The notes under the pieces: model-generated
Told to the model about the DNA's origin: nothing
Database searches by the model: none
The model's input: only the letters and a program-made list of their open reading frames with translations
In this document: positions 16,284 through 25,450 of the stretch, in pieces
Numbering within the stretch: position 1 is the first letter of the stretch
How the letters are laid out: every line of letters begins with the position of its first letter
DNA from: Halobacteriovorax sp. GB3
GTDB taxonomy: Bacteria > Bdellovibrionota > Bacteriovoracia > Bacteriovoracales > Bacteriovoracaceae
NCBI RefSeq assembly: GCF_028649655.1
Contig: NZ_JAQSLN010000001.1
Coordinates: forward strand, 1 to 64,000
Length of the DNA stretch: 64,000 nt
Direction of reading: 5' to 3'
Program-made: the position numbers and the translations under genes

Positions 16284-17624
16284 TCAGCTTTCTCTGTAGT
16301 CGAGAACCATTGAAATTTGTTTCATTCTGTATGTATAGAGATAACTTAGAACCAGAGAAGCAATTGTTAGCCCAATGGCCAGTCCTGCCCATAAACCTGC
16401 CGCTAGCATCCCTTGTTTATAAGCAAGATAGGCTCCAGTTGGAATGGCAATAAGCCAGTATCCAAAAAATGAAAAAATCATTGGAAGTTTACTCATTCCA
16501 AGCCCGCGAAGAACACCCCACATTGTAATTTGTAGTCCATCTGGAATTTGAAAGAGAGCAACATAGAAGAAGAGTCCTGCCCCATAGGCAATAACCTGAG
16601 GGTCTTGCGTGAAAAGAGCGACTAGATGTTCTGGTATTAAAAAATAGACACAGGCCATGAGGATCATATAGGCCTCAGTCATAAAAACACAACCAAGAGT
16701 ATAGCTTCGAATAAGTTCTTTATCTCTTTTTCCAAAGGCGTAACTAACTTTAACTCCTGCCGTTCCATTGATTGCAAGAGGGACCATAAAAGTTAGACCA
16801 GCAATATTTAAAACGATATTGTGAGCAGCTGAAACAGTCACAGGCATCTTTCCAATGAGAACAGTTACCGTTGAGAACATGAGAACTTCAATCAAGGTTC
16901 CAAGACCAATGGGAACACCGAGTTTTAAAAGATCAAAGTAGCTCTCTTTCTTGAGATGGTGTTCAAGAGGGAGAACACGGTATGTGTAAATCATAAGAAC
17001 AATGGCCATGATAAATCTTGTTATGATTGTAGCGATGGCGGCCCCTTTAATTCCTAGTTCTGGGAAAGGACCGATTCCAAACATCAGAACATAGTTCATG
17101 GCGAGGTTAACAATGTTCATGAAAATGATGAGTGCATTAGCAAAAATCGTTTTATCAAAGGCCTGTAGGTATTCCTTAGCAATTTGAAAAAAGTAAACTG
17201 GTATAAGTGAAACGTTCACAAAACGTAAATATGTTTGAACGTTTGCAACAATATTCTCATTGAGTCCAATCATTGGTACGAGTTCTGTGAAAATCGCAAG
17301 AAGTCCGCAAAGAACAACCATGAGAGTGAAACTTAAAAGAAGACTTGAACCCCATACTGGAGTTTCATGAGGGTTAACTCCTTCTCCACGAAGTCTCGCG
17401 GCCGTAGAAGAAACTGAAAAGATTGTCGAAACACCGACCATAACAAAAGGGGCAACCATAGCAGAGGCAACACCAATTGCACTGAGAGCTTCTGTTGAAT
17501 AGCGTCCTGCAACGAAGGTATCTCCGATACTAAAGAGCATCTGACCAACCTGGCCGATAACAAGAGGTAAAGTAAATAAAATCAGTTCTTTAAGACGAGA
17601 GAAAGTAAGTTTAAACATGAGCAC
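16284..17624 (-). CDS. MATE family efflux transporter
   Basis: A 446-residue protein with twelve predicted membrane helices in two homologous halves. The N-terminal signature QMLFSIGDTFVAGRYSTEALSAIGVASA is characteristic of MATE (DinF/NorM-like) exporters, which expel drugs or metabolites using Na+ or H+ gradients. GTG at 17624 is taken as start because TTGGAG lies 7 bases upstream; an in-frame ATG follows two codons later. It is not obviously part of an operon, and the substrate is unknown. Confidence 0.9.
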   Translation of the reverse strand: MLMFKLTFSRLKELILFTLPLVIGQVGQMLFSIGDTFVAGRYSTEALSAIGVASAMVAPFVMVGVSTIFSVSSTAARLRGEGVNPHETPVWGSSLLLSFTLMVVLCGLLAIFTELVPMIGLNENIVANVQTYLRFVNVSLIPVYFFQIAKEYLQAFDKTIFANALIIFMNIVNLAMNYVLMFGIGPFPELGIKGAAIATIITRFIMAIVLMIYTYRVLPLEHHLKKESYFDLLKLGVPIGLGTLIEVLMFSTVTVLIGKMPVTVSAAHNIVLNIAGLTFMVPLAINGTAGVKVSYAFGKRDKELIRSYTLGCVFMTEAYMILMACVYFLIPEHLVALFTQDPQVIAYGAGLFFYVALFQIPDGLQITMWGVLRGLGMSKLPMIFSFFGYWLIAIPTGAYLAYKQGMLAAGLWAGLAIGLTIASLVLSYLYTYRMKQISMVLDYRES

Positions 17625-17753
17625 AGTTATACTCCAAGGAATCCGCTAGCAACAAGCACTCAATTGCCAATTGAATAAAAAAGTTACGTCAGGTTTTTTT
17701 ATTGGGAAGTCTAAACCAATGAATTTACTAGTTTTAGACTGACAAAGAATAAC

Positions 17754-17822
17754 GGCCGTCACAAATTTTGTGAACGATCCTGACATTGTCGGCCTTTTTC
17801 ACATCTTTTGTGTACAACTTTG
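17754..17822. promoter_or_regulatory. Pair of CACA-N5-TGTG palindromes upstream of a secreted protein gene
   Basis: CACAAATTTTGTG (17760-17772) and CACATCTTTTGTG (17810-17822) share the same arms and lie exactly 50 bp apart. A GGCCG/CGGCC inverted repeat also encloses the first. The 288-bp gap upstream of 17913 carries no gene. These could be operators for the HTH protein at 18575 or another dimeric regulator. Confidence 0.35.
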
Positions 17823-17912
17823 GCCATTTAATTTCGTGAAAACTACATTCCACACATCGAAAAAAACAACTGTTCGAAACAATATGAGGCTGAGATCCTC
17901 GGGAGGTATGAA

Positions 17913-18416
17913 ATGAAAAAATTTATCGCACTTGCAGCAGCACTTCTTTCTGTTAGCTCTTTCGCTCTTTCTGAAGCGGATAGCTGGGACACAATTAAAT
18001 CTGAAGTAAAGAACAACTGGAAACTTCAACTAAGCGGTTACGCAGTATTTGTTGGACAAGTTGTACACGCTTTTGATGTTTGTGTTGATGGAGATGAGTT
18101 CAAAACAACAAAGCAATACCCTGTATATGAAACAAAGTATGTTGGTAAGACAAGAGATAACGATGGTGACAATGACGGTTGGACATCAGTAGTTGTTGGT
18201 TACAGAACACTTTCTTTCCCAATTACTTATACAACTAAGCAAAGAGTTTGTAACAACAGAGACAAAAACTGTAAGTATGTTTCTAAAGTTGTAGAGCAAG
18301 AAACAGTTAAGAAAATGACTGTTAAGAAGTTTGTAAGATCTGTTGGAAGAAACAATGACAGAGACGTATACAAAACTCTTTTCACAAAAGAATACGAAAT
18401 TCCAGCTTGTAACTAA
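17913..18416 (+). CDS. Secreted protein, paralogue of the one at 19357
   Basis: A 167-residue protein with a clear signal peptide (residues 1-18, cleavage SSFA-LS). It shares with the gene at 19357 the blocks VFVGQxVxAFDVC, YVGK, DGWTxVxVGxRxLxxPITYT, three matching cysteines and a C-terminal EIPxC. The cysteines probably form disulfides. GGGAGG lies 6 bases before ATG 17913; another ATG sits at 17908. Function is unknown. The two paralogues flank an HTH gene, suggesting one functional unit. Confidence 0.65.
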   Translation: MKKFIALAAALLSVSSFALSEADSWDTIKSEVKNNWKLQLSGYAVFVGQVVHAFDVCVDGDEFKTTKQYPVYETKYVGKTRDNDGDNDGWTSVVVGYRTLSFPITYTTKQRVCNNRDKNCKYVSKVVEQETVKKMTVKKFVRSVGRNNDRDVYKTLFTKEYEIPACN

Positions 18417-18466
18417 TCCATGCTGTAGCAGAGGTTAGATTAATCTCCTGTTGTGTAAAAAGAAAG

Positions 18467-18493
18467 CGGTCACTTGTATAAGTGGCCGTTTTT
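18467..18493 (+). terminator. Rho-independent terminator
   Basis: Nine-pair stem CGGTCACTT/AAGTGGCCG with a GTAT loop followed by T5, after the secreted-protein gene. Confidence 0.85.
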
Positions 18494-18574
18494 GTTTGAG
18501 TGTGTGTAGATCTTTCAGACGTTTGTGACCAACATTTGGTTCCTATGCTATAAGCCAATTTTATTGGGAGATTT

Positions 18575-19360
18575 ATGGAGAAGGGCACTAATGCCAATAC
18601 ATCATTAAAAAATTGGGGTCTTAGGGTACAAGTTGCCATGGATCTCAAAAGAAAGCTCGAAGAGTATCGCGACCCAAAGGTTGGAGTGCGTCTTCTTGCC
18701 CAAAAGATGGAAATTAGTGAAAGAACTCTTCAAAGATTAATCAATCAAGAAAATAGACCTACCTATCAAACACTCTTTAAAATCTATCGGGTACTTTTTA
18801 ATACAACCAATGATGCACTTCTTTTAGAAATCGTTCCTGAAGTTATTCAAGAAGAAATTAAAAAGCATAATCCGAACAAATTAAATAAGTCGGTTCAATA
18901 CTTAACAGATATTGAAAGTGAAATTCTCTATGATCGCTGCTTTTGTGAGATCTACTTTATGGCCGCTTGTTCTCCTTTATCAAAAGAACTTGTTCAATAC
19001 CGCTATGGACTTCATGGTGTTGAAACACTTGAAAAGATGATTGAATTACAGGCCTTAAAGCAAACAAAAGAAGGTCTTTATATTTTGGGTGCTAATCAAA
19101 CAACTCTTAGTGCAAATACATTGAAAAGAGTTGGCCTGTCTTTAACGGAGAAGTTTTCTAAACCAACAAATACAGAAGTTGGAGGGGAGAACCTCATTGC
19201 ATTTTTCGCAGAGGGCTTAAGTGAAGAAGCCTATGATGAATGGCTGCAAGTTGATGAGAGGGCCTTTCGTGAGAAAGTAAAGATAGCACAAAAAAGTAAG
19301 GCTAAAGGCGACATTAGGGCCTTCACTTATATGGTAACTGATACAATGAGCGACAAATGA
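18575..19360 (+). CDS. HTH transcriptional regulator paired with secreted paralogues
   Basis: A 261-residue cytosolic protein. Residues about 23-77 look like an XRE-type helix-turn-helix (VRLLAQKMEISERTLQRLI). The C-terminal 150 residues resemble in layout the DUF4423/TIGR02147 regulators common in Bdellovibrio and Fibrobacter, but the match is weak by eye. GGGAG precedes the ATG. The stop codon overlaps the start of the next gene as ATGA, so the regulator and the secreted protein at 19357 are translationally coupled. Confidence 0.6.
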   Translation: MEKGTNANTSLKNWGLRVQVAMDLKRKLEEYRDPKVGVRLLAQKMEISERTLQRLINQENRPTYQTLFKIYRVLFNTTNDALLLEIVPEVIQEEIKKHNPNKLNKSVQYLTDIESEILYDRCFCEIYFMAACSPLSKELVQYRYGLHGVETLEKMIELQALKQTKEGLYILGANQTTLSANTLKRVGLSLTEKFSKPTNTEVGGENLIAFFAEGLSEEAYDEWLQVDERAFREKVKIAQKSKAKGDIRAFTYMVTDTMSDK

Positions 19361-19932
19361 GAAAAACAATGAAAATCATTTTATTATCAATCTTAACGTT
19401 AAGTTCAATTTCATCAAATGCTGGAATCGGTGGCATTTCTGGTGGAAGTAAGAATGGGAAGATTAGAGATACTATTATCGAAGCAACACAAAACTCTGAC
19501 TGGAAAAAGTTAAGAGCGGTCATTGGGAAATCTTTCAAACATCAAATCAAAGGTGATTCGATTTTTGTAGGACAAAGAGTGTCGGCCTTTGACGTTTGTA
19601 TTCAAGGTGACTCACTAAAGCACTTGAAGAAGACGCCAATTTATGAAAACCGCTATGTTGGAAAAAGTCTTGATAAGGACCATGAAAAAGATGGCTGGAC
19701 TTTTGTAGAAGTTGGAAAGAGAAACTTAGTTTACCCGATTACTTATACTCGTTATCAAAGAGAGTGTAATAATCATGGGAAAAGATGTCGACGAGTTCTT
19801 GTAGAAGAGACTCAAGATCTGATGAAGAAAATCCAAGTTGAAGAGTACGTTAGAACAATTGGAGATCAATCAGAAAGAGATATCTATGAACCAATTGCTG
19901 AACAAGTTTTTGAAGTACCACATTGTAAATAA
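19357..19932 (+). CDS. Secreted protein, paralogue of the one at 17913
   Basis: A 191-residue protein with a signal peptide (hydrophobic residues 6-20; the alternative ATG at 19369 gives a tidier one). The mature part has a Gly-rich stretch absent from its paralogue, then the shared blocks SIFVGQRVSAFDVC, YVGK, DGWTFVEVG and YPITYT, and a C-terminal EVPHC. Its ATG overlaps the HTH stop codon. A bidirectional terminator follows at once. Function unknown. Confidence 0.65.
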   Translation: MRKTMKIILLSILTLSSISSNAGIGGISGGSKNGKIRDTIIEATQNSDWKKLRAVIGKSFKHQIKGDSIFVGQRVSAFDVCIQGDSLKHLKKTPIYENRYVGKSLDKDHEKDGWTFVEVGKRNLVYPITYTRYQRECNNHGKRCRRVLVEETQDLMKKIQVEEYVRTIGDQSERDIYEPIAEQVFEVPHCK

Positions 19933-19934
19933 AG

Positions 19935-19961
19935 AAGGGCCCATTTTGTGGGCCTTTTTTT
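19935..19961. terminator. Bidirectional terminator
   Basis: GGCCCA/TGGGCC stem with a TTTTG loop and T7, between the secreted-protein gene and the convergent MFS gene. Confidence 0.85.
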
Positions 19962-21150
19962 ATGTCTCAGGAATTTGATTTCTAACCATTTTGATAAAAG
20001 GAATAAGAAAAACTAAGAAGCCTAGAATGAAAAAAGCTGCTAGGCTATTCATAGCAAAGCTCATTCCCTGTTTGTCTATGAGATAACCCGTCAGTGGACC
20101 AATTAGGCAAAATCCTAGTCTAAAGAATAAGCTAACAAGAGAGTTGGCGGTGGCCCTAAACTCTGATGGAGTTCTCCAGTTAAGAGCATCTTTTAAAATA
20201 ACTTGAGTTATTCCTCTGCTCACTTGAAAGAGAAAACCTACGGCAACTCCAAACCACCCAGAAAGGGCACCTAGTCCAAAGTATCCACAAATTGGTAGAA
20301 GGCCCATTAGAACAAGTAAAAAGGGTGCCCCAAATCTTTTCTCAAAAAAGTGAACATTCTTACTCACAAGCCCATGTGTTAGATTATATGCGGCCCAAAG
20401 AATCCCGAAGTAGGCGAGGTCGATTGAGTGATCGCTCCAATGTTTTTGGTAAATCCAAACTGCCGTAAACGTTGAAAGTCCCCAAATTATTTGATTGAAA
20501 AAGACGAGGGTCAGAAGTTTGTCTGATTGAAAGATATGGCGAAGAACTTTTAATGTATTTTCTTTATGGCTCTTGTTATCCATCTTTTGATATGGCGGCT
20601 CTTTTAGTGTTAAGGCTATAAAAAAAGGAAAACAAGCAAAGAAAGCATGAGTAGTAATAACAGTAAAAAATGAGATCTTTACTAGTAATCCACCAACGAC
20701 AGAGGCGATAGTTTCAGAAAGAGCTGAAGAAAATTGAAGATTAGATAAGGCGATAGAACTATTTTCTCTAGAGTGTTCATCTTGAATGAGGCTGTCGTAG
20801 AGAAGCGAGACATCTGATCCTGAAATCATACTAAGACCAATACCAATGATGATCTCATGAATTATTAAAAGCTCATATGTCGTGGCAAAAATAAGGTAGA
20901 TAAATCCAATGGCCGTTAATGACGATCCTAGTAGCATCGTTTTCTTTCTTCCCCATAAATCACATAAATAACCTGAGGGGACCTCGAAGACTGCAACGGT
21001 AAAGCCCATAATCGCTTGCAGGATAAAGATTTGAGACATGCTGAGATTAAGTGAGAGATAGAAGGGAATAATCACCGGGATGATGATGAGGAACATAAAG
21101 AAAAAACGGAATGCGTAAATTTTTGGGATATTTCCCTTATAGTTGTGCAT
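19960..21150 (-). CDS. Major facilitator superfamily transporter
   Basis: A 396-residue protein with twelve predicted helices. The MFS loop 2-3 motif is visible as GYLCDLWGRKKTM, with FEVPSG just before it. It most resembles the multidrug/DHA-like branch; the substrate cannot be inferred. It is the last gene of the minus-strand run beginning at 26401, 21 bases after tatD, so it is probably co-transcribed. The ribosome site is weak. Confidence 0.88.
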   Translation of the reverse strand: MHNYKGNIPKIYAFRFFFMFLIIIPVIIPFYLSLNLSMSQIFILQAIMGFTVAVFEVPSGYLCDLWGRKKTMLLGSSLTAIGFIYLIFATTYELLIIHEIIIGIGLSMISGSDVSLLYDSLIQDEHSRENSSIALSNLQFSSALSETIASVVGGLLVKISFFTVITTHAFFACFPFFIALTLKEPPYQKMDNKSHKENTLKVLRHIFQSDKLLTLVFFNQIIWGLSTFTAVWIYQKHWSDHSIDLAYFGILWAAYNLTHGLVSKNVHFFEKRFGAPFLLVLMGLLPICGYFGLGALSGWFGVAVGFLFQVSRGITQVILKDALNWRTPSEFRATANSLVSLFFRLGFCLIGPLTGYLIDKQGMSFAMNSLAAFFILGFLVFLIPFIKMVRNQIPET

Positions 21151-21171
21151 TCCGCTATTATTAACTAGGAA

Positions 21172-21978
21172 TTAGAACTTGAAAACGTCAAAGGCATTTT
21201 TGTAAGTCTTTTTTAAGACTTCTTCGATAGTCTCATTTTTTACTTCTGCAATCTTTTCGATAACAAAAGGTAAATAGTAAGGTGCGTTTTCTCTTCCTCT
21301 ATAGGGAACGGGAGTTAGAAAGGGGGCATCCGTTTCAACGAGTATTCTCTCAAGCGGTGTGATATCGAGAATATTGCGAACATTTTGAGCACTATTAAAA
21401 GTAATGATACCGTTAAAACCTAGATGAAAGCCTTCGTCTAAGCAAAATTTTGCTAAGTCCATTCCCGAAGTAAAACTATGAATAACGCCTTTTCTTTTTA
21501 GTGAAGACGAAAAGTTTTTTAAAATGGCGACAGTATCTTCATCGGCATCACGAGTGTGAATAACTACTGGATAGTCATGATCAACAGCTATCTGGAGTTG
21601 CTTTTCGAAGAACTCTCTCTGTTCTTGTCTAGGAGAGTTATCATAGTGATAGTCAAGGCCAATTTCTCCAACAGCTACGACTTTAGGAAGAGCTAAATTG
21701 GCGACAATCTTATCAAGAACAGTTTGGTCTATTTTCTTGGCCTCGTGGGGATGAATTCCTTGTGTGCAGTAGACATTGTCGAATTGATTGGAAATTGCAA
21801 TGACGGCATCGAGATTGCCCGGCTCGACAGCGATTGTAACAACTTTTTCAATATTTGATTTTTTAGATTTTTCTAGGATCTCTTGCGTTGGAAGATCTTT
21901 TAGATAATCGAGATGGCAATGTGTTTCGATAATAGGGAGATCCCAAGTTGGAATCTCCCTTTTTTTATTTTTTCCCAT
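21172..21978 (-). CDS. tatD: TatD family metal-dependent hydrolase
   Basis: A 268-residue TIM-barrel nuclease. Metal-binding motifs are present in order: ETHCHLD near residue 19, GEIGLDYHYD, PVVIHTRDAD, GVIHSFTSG and LVETDAPFLTP. TatD proteins act as 3'-5' DNA exonucleases in DNA repair and quality control. A short extra N-terminus precedes the barrel. It starts two bases after the VKOR-DsbA gene, within the operon running from 26401. Confidence 0.93.
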   Translation of the reverse strand: MGKNKKREIPTWDLPIIETHCHLDYLKDLPTQEILEKSKKSNIEKVVTIAVEPGNLDAVIAISNQFDNVYCTQGIHPHEAKKIDQTVLDKIVANLALPKVVAVGEIGLDYHYDNSPRQEQREFFEKQLQIAVDHDYPVVIHTRDADEDTVAILKNFSSSLKRKGVIHSFTSGMDLAKFCLDEGFHLGFNGIITFNSAQNVRNILDITPLERILVETDAPFLTPVPYRGRENAPYYLPFVIEKIAEVKNETIEEVLKKTYKNAFDVFKF

Positions 21979-21980
21979 AA

Positions 21981-23132
21981 TTATTTACTATTTTTTACGA
22001 TGTCATCCAAAATTCCGTAAAGTTGATTAAGTGGAAGAACACCTTCAATTTTAACACCATTTATAAGCATCGTCGGTGTAGAACGTACATTAAATGGGTT
22101 TGATTGTGCGATCAAGTCCATAACAGCTTTTTTTGTCTCTTCTTTTTTAAGACAATCGAGAACACCTTCTTTTTTCGCATAGTTATTGATCCAGTCGACG
22201 TCCATTGAAGCTTGATTGTGAAAAATGTCATCGTGTACTTTGACAAATTTTTCTGGTCCAGCACAAACCGTCAGGTAAGCAGCACGACAAGCAAGAGGGT
22301 GCATTGGGCGATTAATAGAAGGGTTACAGTCCATATCGAGTGGATAGAAAACATATTGGATGTTTATCTTTCCTTGGTATTTCTTTGCAATCTTTGGAGC
22401 TTGCTCACTTAGCATCTTGCAAGCAGGACATTGATAGTCTGAAAACATTGTTATTTGAATCGGAGCATCTTCAAACTTCTCTGAAGAACTTGCAATTCTA
22501 AACGGACTTTCTTCTTTAAGTGAACCAAGGTTTGGAAGTGCTTTAAATTGAGAAATAACACTTGCAACAACTTTATCGTTTCTTTCAAGCTTATTAGAAA
22601 TATTGAACCAAAATCCACCAGCGACAACAAGAGTTACTACTGCAAATGAAGATGCTGGGATTGGACCAATAAGTCTTACGTTTGAATATTTAAAAAAGAT
22701 AAAGAAAACTGCTGCTGAAAGAATATAGTACAGTGTACAAAATGGACAAAGACTTCCAAGAGCAATAAGAGAGTAGAGAAAAAGAACAACACAACCTACA
22801 AGGTTTAAAAGAAGAACTTGATAGATTGTTCCTTCCATTTCATCTGTTTTAAAAACAAACCCCATGAATGTGAAAATACCCATTAGCATTCCAAAAACAG
22901 AAATTGGAACACCTGCAATATTCGATAGTGGTGAATTTGTTGCTGTATCACAGTTAAAGAAGCTATTAATGTCACAAAGAGTAGCAGAGCCTGCTAAACC
23001 TGTTGGAAACTTAACTGCAAAATAGTGGTTAGTTAGATAAATCGAAACACCAATCATTGATGCCGCGAGAAGCATTAATAATGCATGGATTGATACAGAG
23101 CTCCCTCTGAAGAGCGACTTTGAAGTAATCAT
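21981..23132 (-). CDS. VKOR-DsbA fusion, disulfide-bond formation enzyme
   Basis: A 383-residue fusion of a four-helix vitamin K epoxide reductase domain (about residues 13-150) to a periplasmic thioredoxin-fold DsbA-like domain (about 220-383). VKOR cysteines are Cys53 and Cys61 in the periplasmic loop and CPFC at 129-132. The DsbA-like domain has CPAC at 235-238, and the cis-Pro loop appears in RSTPTML. VKOR passes electrons from the thiol oxidase to quinone, so one polypeptide carries both steps of disulfide formation. This suits the many Cys-rich secreted proteins nearby. It overlaps pgeF by one base. Confidence 0.92.
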   Translation of the reverse strand: MITSKSLFRGSSVSIHALLMLLAASMIGVSIYLTNHYFAVKFPTGLAGSATLCDINSFFNCDTATNSPLSNIAGVPISVFGMLMGIFTFMGFVFKTDEMEGTIYQVLLLNLVGCVVLFLYSLIALGSLCPFCTLYYILSAAVFFIFFKYSNVRLIGPIPASSFAVVTLVVAGGFWFNISNKLERNDKVVASVISQFKALPNLGSLKEESPFRIASSSEKFEDAPIQITMFSDYQCPACKMLSEQAPKIAKKYQGKINIQYVFYPLDMDCNPSINRPMHPLACRAAYLTVCAGPEKFVKVHDDIFHNQASMDVDWINNYAKKEGVLDCLKKEETKKAVMDLIAQSNPFNVRSTPTMLINGVKIEGVLPLNQLYGILDDIVKNSK

Positions 23133-23728
23133 TACTTTTCTCCCATATTATTTTTTAAAAGAACATTCCAATTTCTTTTTGTTGTTTTGTTGAGTCTATA
23201 GCTATGAAATTTATCGTCTTTGAAAGTACATAAGGCACAATCAAAGATGAATGCATCTGGATAGCTCGTTAGTATTTGTTTGCTTATCTCTTTGAAGAGA
23301 CTGAAGTATATTTTGCCATCTTTTTTTGAGAAACTGTCTGAGTTTTGAAAATTTTCTGTGAATTCTTCAGAAACTTCATATACGTCCTCTTGAATGTGAG
23401 GACCAATAATAAATAATTCTGGTTCAATATCTTTTATTCTTTGATTGAGGATGATTTTGGAGGCGACACCTCTCCATCCTGCATGAACCATCGAAACACC
23501 ATTTTTGCCAAAGATTGCAATGGGGAGACAGTCAGCCGTTTTGATGGCAAGAGGCTTATTGAACTCTAGATTTGCTACGAGTCCGTCTGCGCTTTGAATG
23601 TCATCAGAAGCATCTACGACATCACATCCATGAACTTGATTAACTTCATGAACAGGAAAGTCTGGCCTGTCGTCAAAGACTGTAAAAGTATAGTTTTCAA
23701 ATTGCTTTTCAAAAACTTTATTGGCCAT
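23132..23728 (-). CDS. pgeF: Peptidoglycan editing factor / YfiH-type laccase-domain protein
   Basis: A 198-residue protein with the family motifs NQVHGCDV, IKTADCLPI, VHAGWRG and IGPHI. The Cys and His residues in these motifs bind the catalytic metal. In E. coli this family removes wrongly incorporated residues from peptidoglycan precursors; older annotations call it polyphenol oxidase. It is shorter than the usual 240 or so residues, chiefly at the N-terminus. It is tightly packed behind rluD, the order seen in many bacteria (yfiH next to rluD), and shares one base with each neighbour. Confidence 0.9.
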   Translation of the reverse strand: MANKVFEKQFENYTFTVFDDRPDFPVHEVNQVHGCDVVDASDDIQSADGLVANLEFNKPLAIKTADCLPIAIFGKNGVSMVHAGWRGVASKIILNQRIKDIEPELFIIGPHIQEDVYEVSEEFTENFQNSDSFSKKDGKIYFSLFKEISKQILTSYPDAFIFDCALCTFKDDKFHSYRLNKTTKRNWNVLLKNNMGEK

Positions 23729-24762
23729 TAGTCGTCCTTTAATTCACTCTTTGCATAGTTTAGAACTTTTTGAAAGAGCTCCGGTGGTTCAACTTCATAG
23801 CGAATTTTTTCTTTTGTAATTGGATGAACAAAGCCTAGAACCCTTGCATGCAAGAAGGGGTGAGGATAGTCTTTGATAATCGCTTTATAATCATTTCCAA
23901 GACGATTTAAGTGTTCTTTTGGATTCCCATAGAGAGGATCGCAAAGGATTGGCTTTTTCAAAAGTTCGCTTAAGTGGACTCTAATCTGATGAGTTCGCCC
24001 CGTCTCTAGAGTCATTTGCATATGAGAAAAAGAGTTGAAGTACTCGAGGACTTTATAATGAGTTAAGGCCCTTTTACCACCTTTAACATCACAAGCTTGC
24101 TTAAGCCTATTTTGTGGATGACGCCCAATTGTTGATTCAAGTGTTCCTTCACTTGGGATTTTTACACCCATGACTAAGCATTCATAACGTCTTTCAATAT
24201 CGTGAGAAGAAAAAAGTCTTACGAGTCCTTCGTGAGTTTTTTGGTCCTTAGCTACGACCATGACACCACTTGTGCCTTTGTCTAATCGATGAACGATACC
24301 TGGTCTTTTTTGATCTCCAACCCCTTTAATGTCTTTGCAGTGGTGAAGGATGGCATTGACCAGTGTTCCTGTATAATTTCCTGGAGCTGGATGAACGACC
24401 ATGCCTGCTGGCTTATTAATCAAGACGAGATGCTCGTCTTCGTAAACGATTTCAAGAGGAATGTCCTCTGGTTGCGCATCTGCAGGTCTTGGTGGAGGGA
24501 TGATAATTTGAATTTTACATCCCTTTGGTGGGATCTTTTTTAATTCAAGTTTTTTAGTATGTGAAAAGCCTTCAACATAAGAGATAAGGCCCTTATCAAA
24601 AAGGGCCTTTATAAATGAACGACTTTGGTCTTTTAAATGTTTACTTAAAAATTGATCGAGTCTTTTGAATTCAAAAATATCTTCGTCTTTGATTTCTAAA
24701 ATAATCTCTTGCGCATTTTCTCTTTCTTCACTTTGAAGAAAGTCATCTATTAAATCGGACAT
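23728..24762 (-). CDS. rluD: RluA/RluD family 23S rRNA pseudouridine synthase
   Basis: A 344-residue protein with an N-terminal S4-like RNA-binding domain (about residues 30-85) and the catalytic domain with VHRLDKGTSGVMVVAK, whose Asp is the catalytic base. RTHQIRVH follows downstream. The RluD assignment rests on the S4 domain and the neighbouring pgeF. A 25-residue acidic N-terminal extension precedes the S4 domain. The gene lies five bases after the J-like/HTH gene and overlaps pgeF by one base. Confidence 0.92.
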   Translation of the reverse strand: MSDLIDDFLQSEERENAQEIILEIKDEDIFEFKRLDQFLSKHLKDQSRSFIKALFDKGLISYVEGFSHTKKLELKKIPPKGCKIQIIIPPPRPADAQPEDIPLEIVYEDEHLVLINKPAGMVVHPAPGNYTGTLVNAILHHCKDIKGVGDQKRPGIVHRLDKGTSGVMVVAKDQKTHEGLVRLFSSHDIERRYECLVMGVKIPSEGTLESTIGRHPQNRLKQACDVKGGKRALTHYKVLEYFNSFSHMQMTLETGRTHQIRVHLSELLKKPILCDPLYGNPKEHLNRLGNDYKAIIKDYPHPFLHARVLGFVHPITKEKIRYEVEPPELFQKVLNYAKSELKDD

Positions 24763-24767
24763 ATTGT

Positions 24768-25430
24768 CTAAGATTCCCCTCTGGCTTGCTTTAAAAGATA
24801 GAGGTATGACGTTGCGACGAGTTCTGGATTAAGCTTTAAGCATTTTGCATATTGATAAACGAAACCACGAACATAAACAGTTGCAGGTAGATTATCAAAT
24901 TGCTCTTCTTCAATATTTCTAAGATATGTTTTAGAAACTTTTGTCATTTCAGCAAGGCGATTCATATCAACATTCTTGTATTCACGAATCTCTTTTAAGA
25001 ATTCACCAGGGAACTCATTCGCTTGCTCAATTCTTTCTTCAAAATCAGAATTCTTGTCGTATTCCAGAGAAAACTTTTTCGCTGCAACGATTTTAGTCAT
25101 ACTTGTTTCACGCTTTCTCTCGACAGCTTCGCGCATTTCATTTTCACGTCGCTCGAGTTCACGCTTTCTAATCTCTTCAATTCCAACAGTCTCTATACCA
25201 CGAGCATCATTGTACTGTGAGCGTTTGGCAGGATCGCTGAGAATTGTATAAGCCTCTTCAATTAATCCAAGGATTTTCTCACATTCATCTTTCGACATGA
25301 GAGAATACAAGGCCAAGCTATCTTGCCCATAGGCTGATTTAGCCTGCATGTAACCTTGGTGAATTTCTTCTTGAGTTGCCGTCGTTGGAACCTCAAGAAC
25401 TTCATAGTAGTTTTTGTTAGTACTTTCCAT
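24768..25430 (-). CDS. Degenerate J-domain plus RodZ-type HTH protein
   Basis: A 220-residue protein. Residues about 3-72 follow the J-domain pattern (YYEVLEV...AYTILSDPAKRSQYN), but the loop that should carry His-Pro-Asp has none, so stimulation of DnaK is unlikely. A charged helical linker (80-130) leads to an HTH of the RodZ/HTH_25 type (about 145-205, NRLAEMTKVSKTYLRNIEEEQF). ATG at 25430 is chosen over an upstream TTG; GGGG lies 6 bases before it. Together with the MinD-like gene just upstream this pair recurs, to my recollection, in delta-proteobacterial relatives. It may link an ATPase to polar or division-site organisation. Confidence 0.75.
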   Translation of the reverse strand: MESTNKNYYEVLEVPTTATQEEIHQGYMQAKSAYGQDSLALYSLMSKDECEKILGLIEEAYTILSDPAKRSQYNDARGIETVGIEEIRKRELERRENEMREAVERKRETSMTKIVAAKKFSLEYDKNSDFEERIEQANEFPGEFLKEIREYKNVDMNRLAEMTKVSKTYLRNIEEEQFDNLPATVYVRGFVYQYAKCLKLNPELVATSYLYLLKQARGES

Positions 25431-25450
25431 GTCTAACCCCAATTATATTT

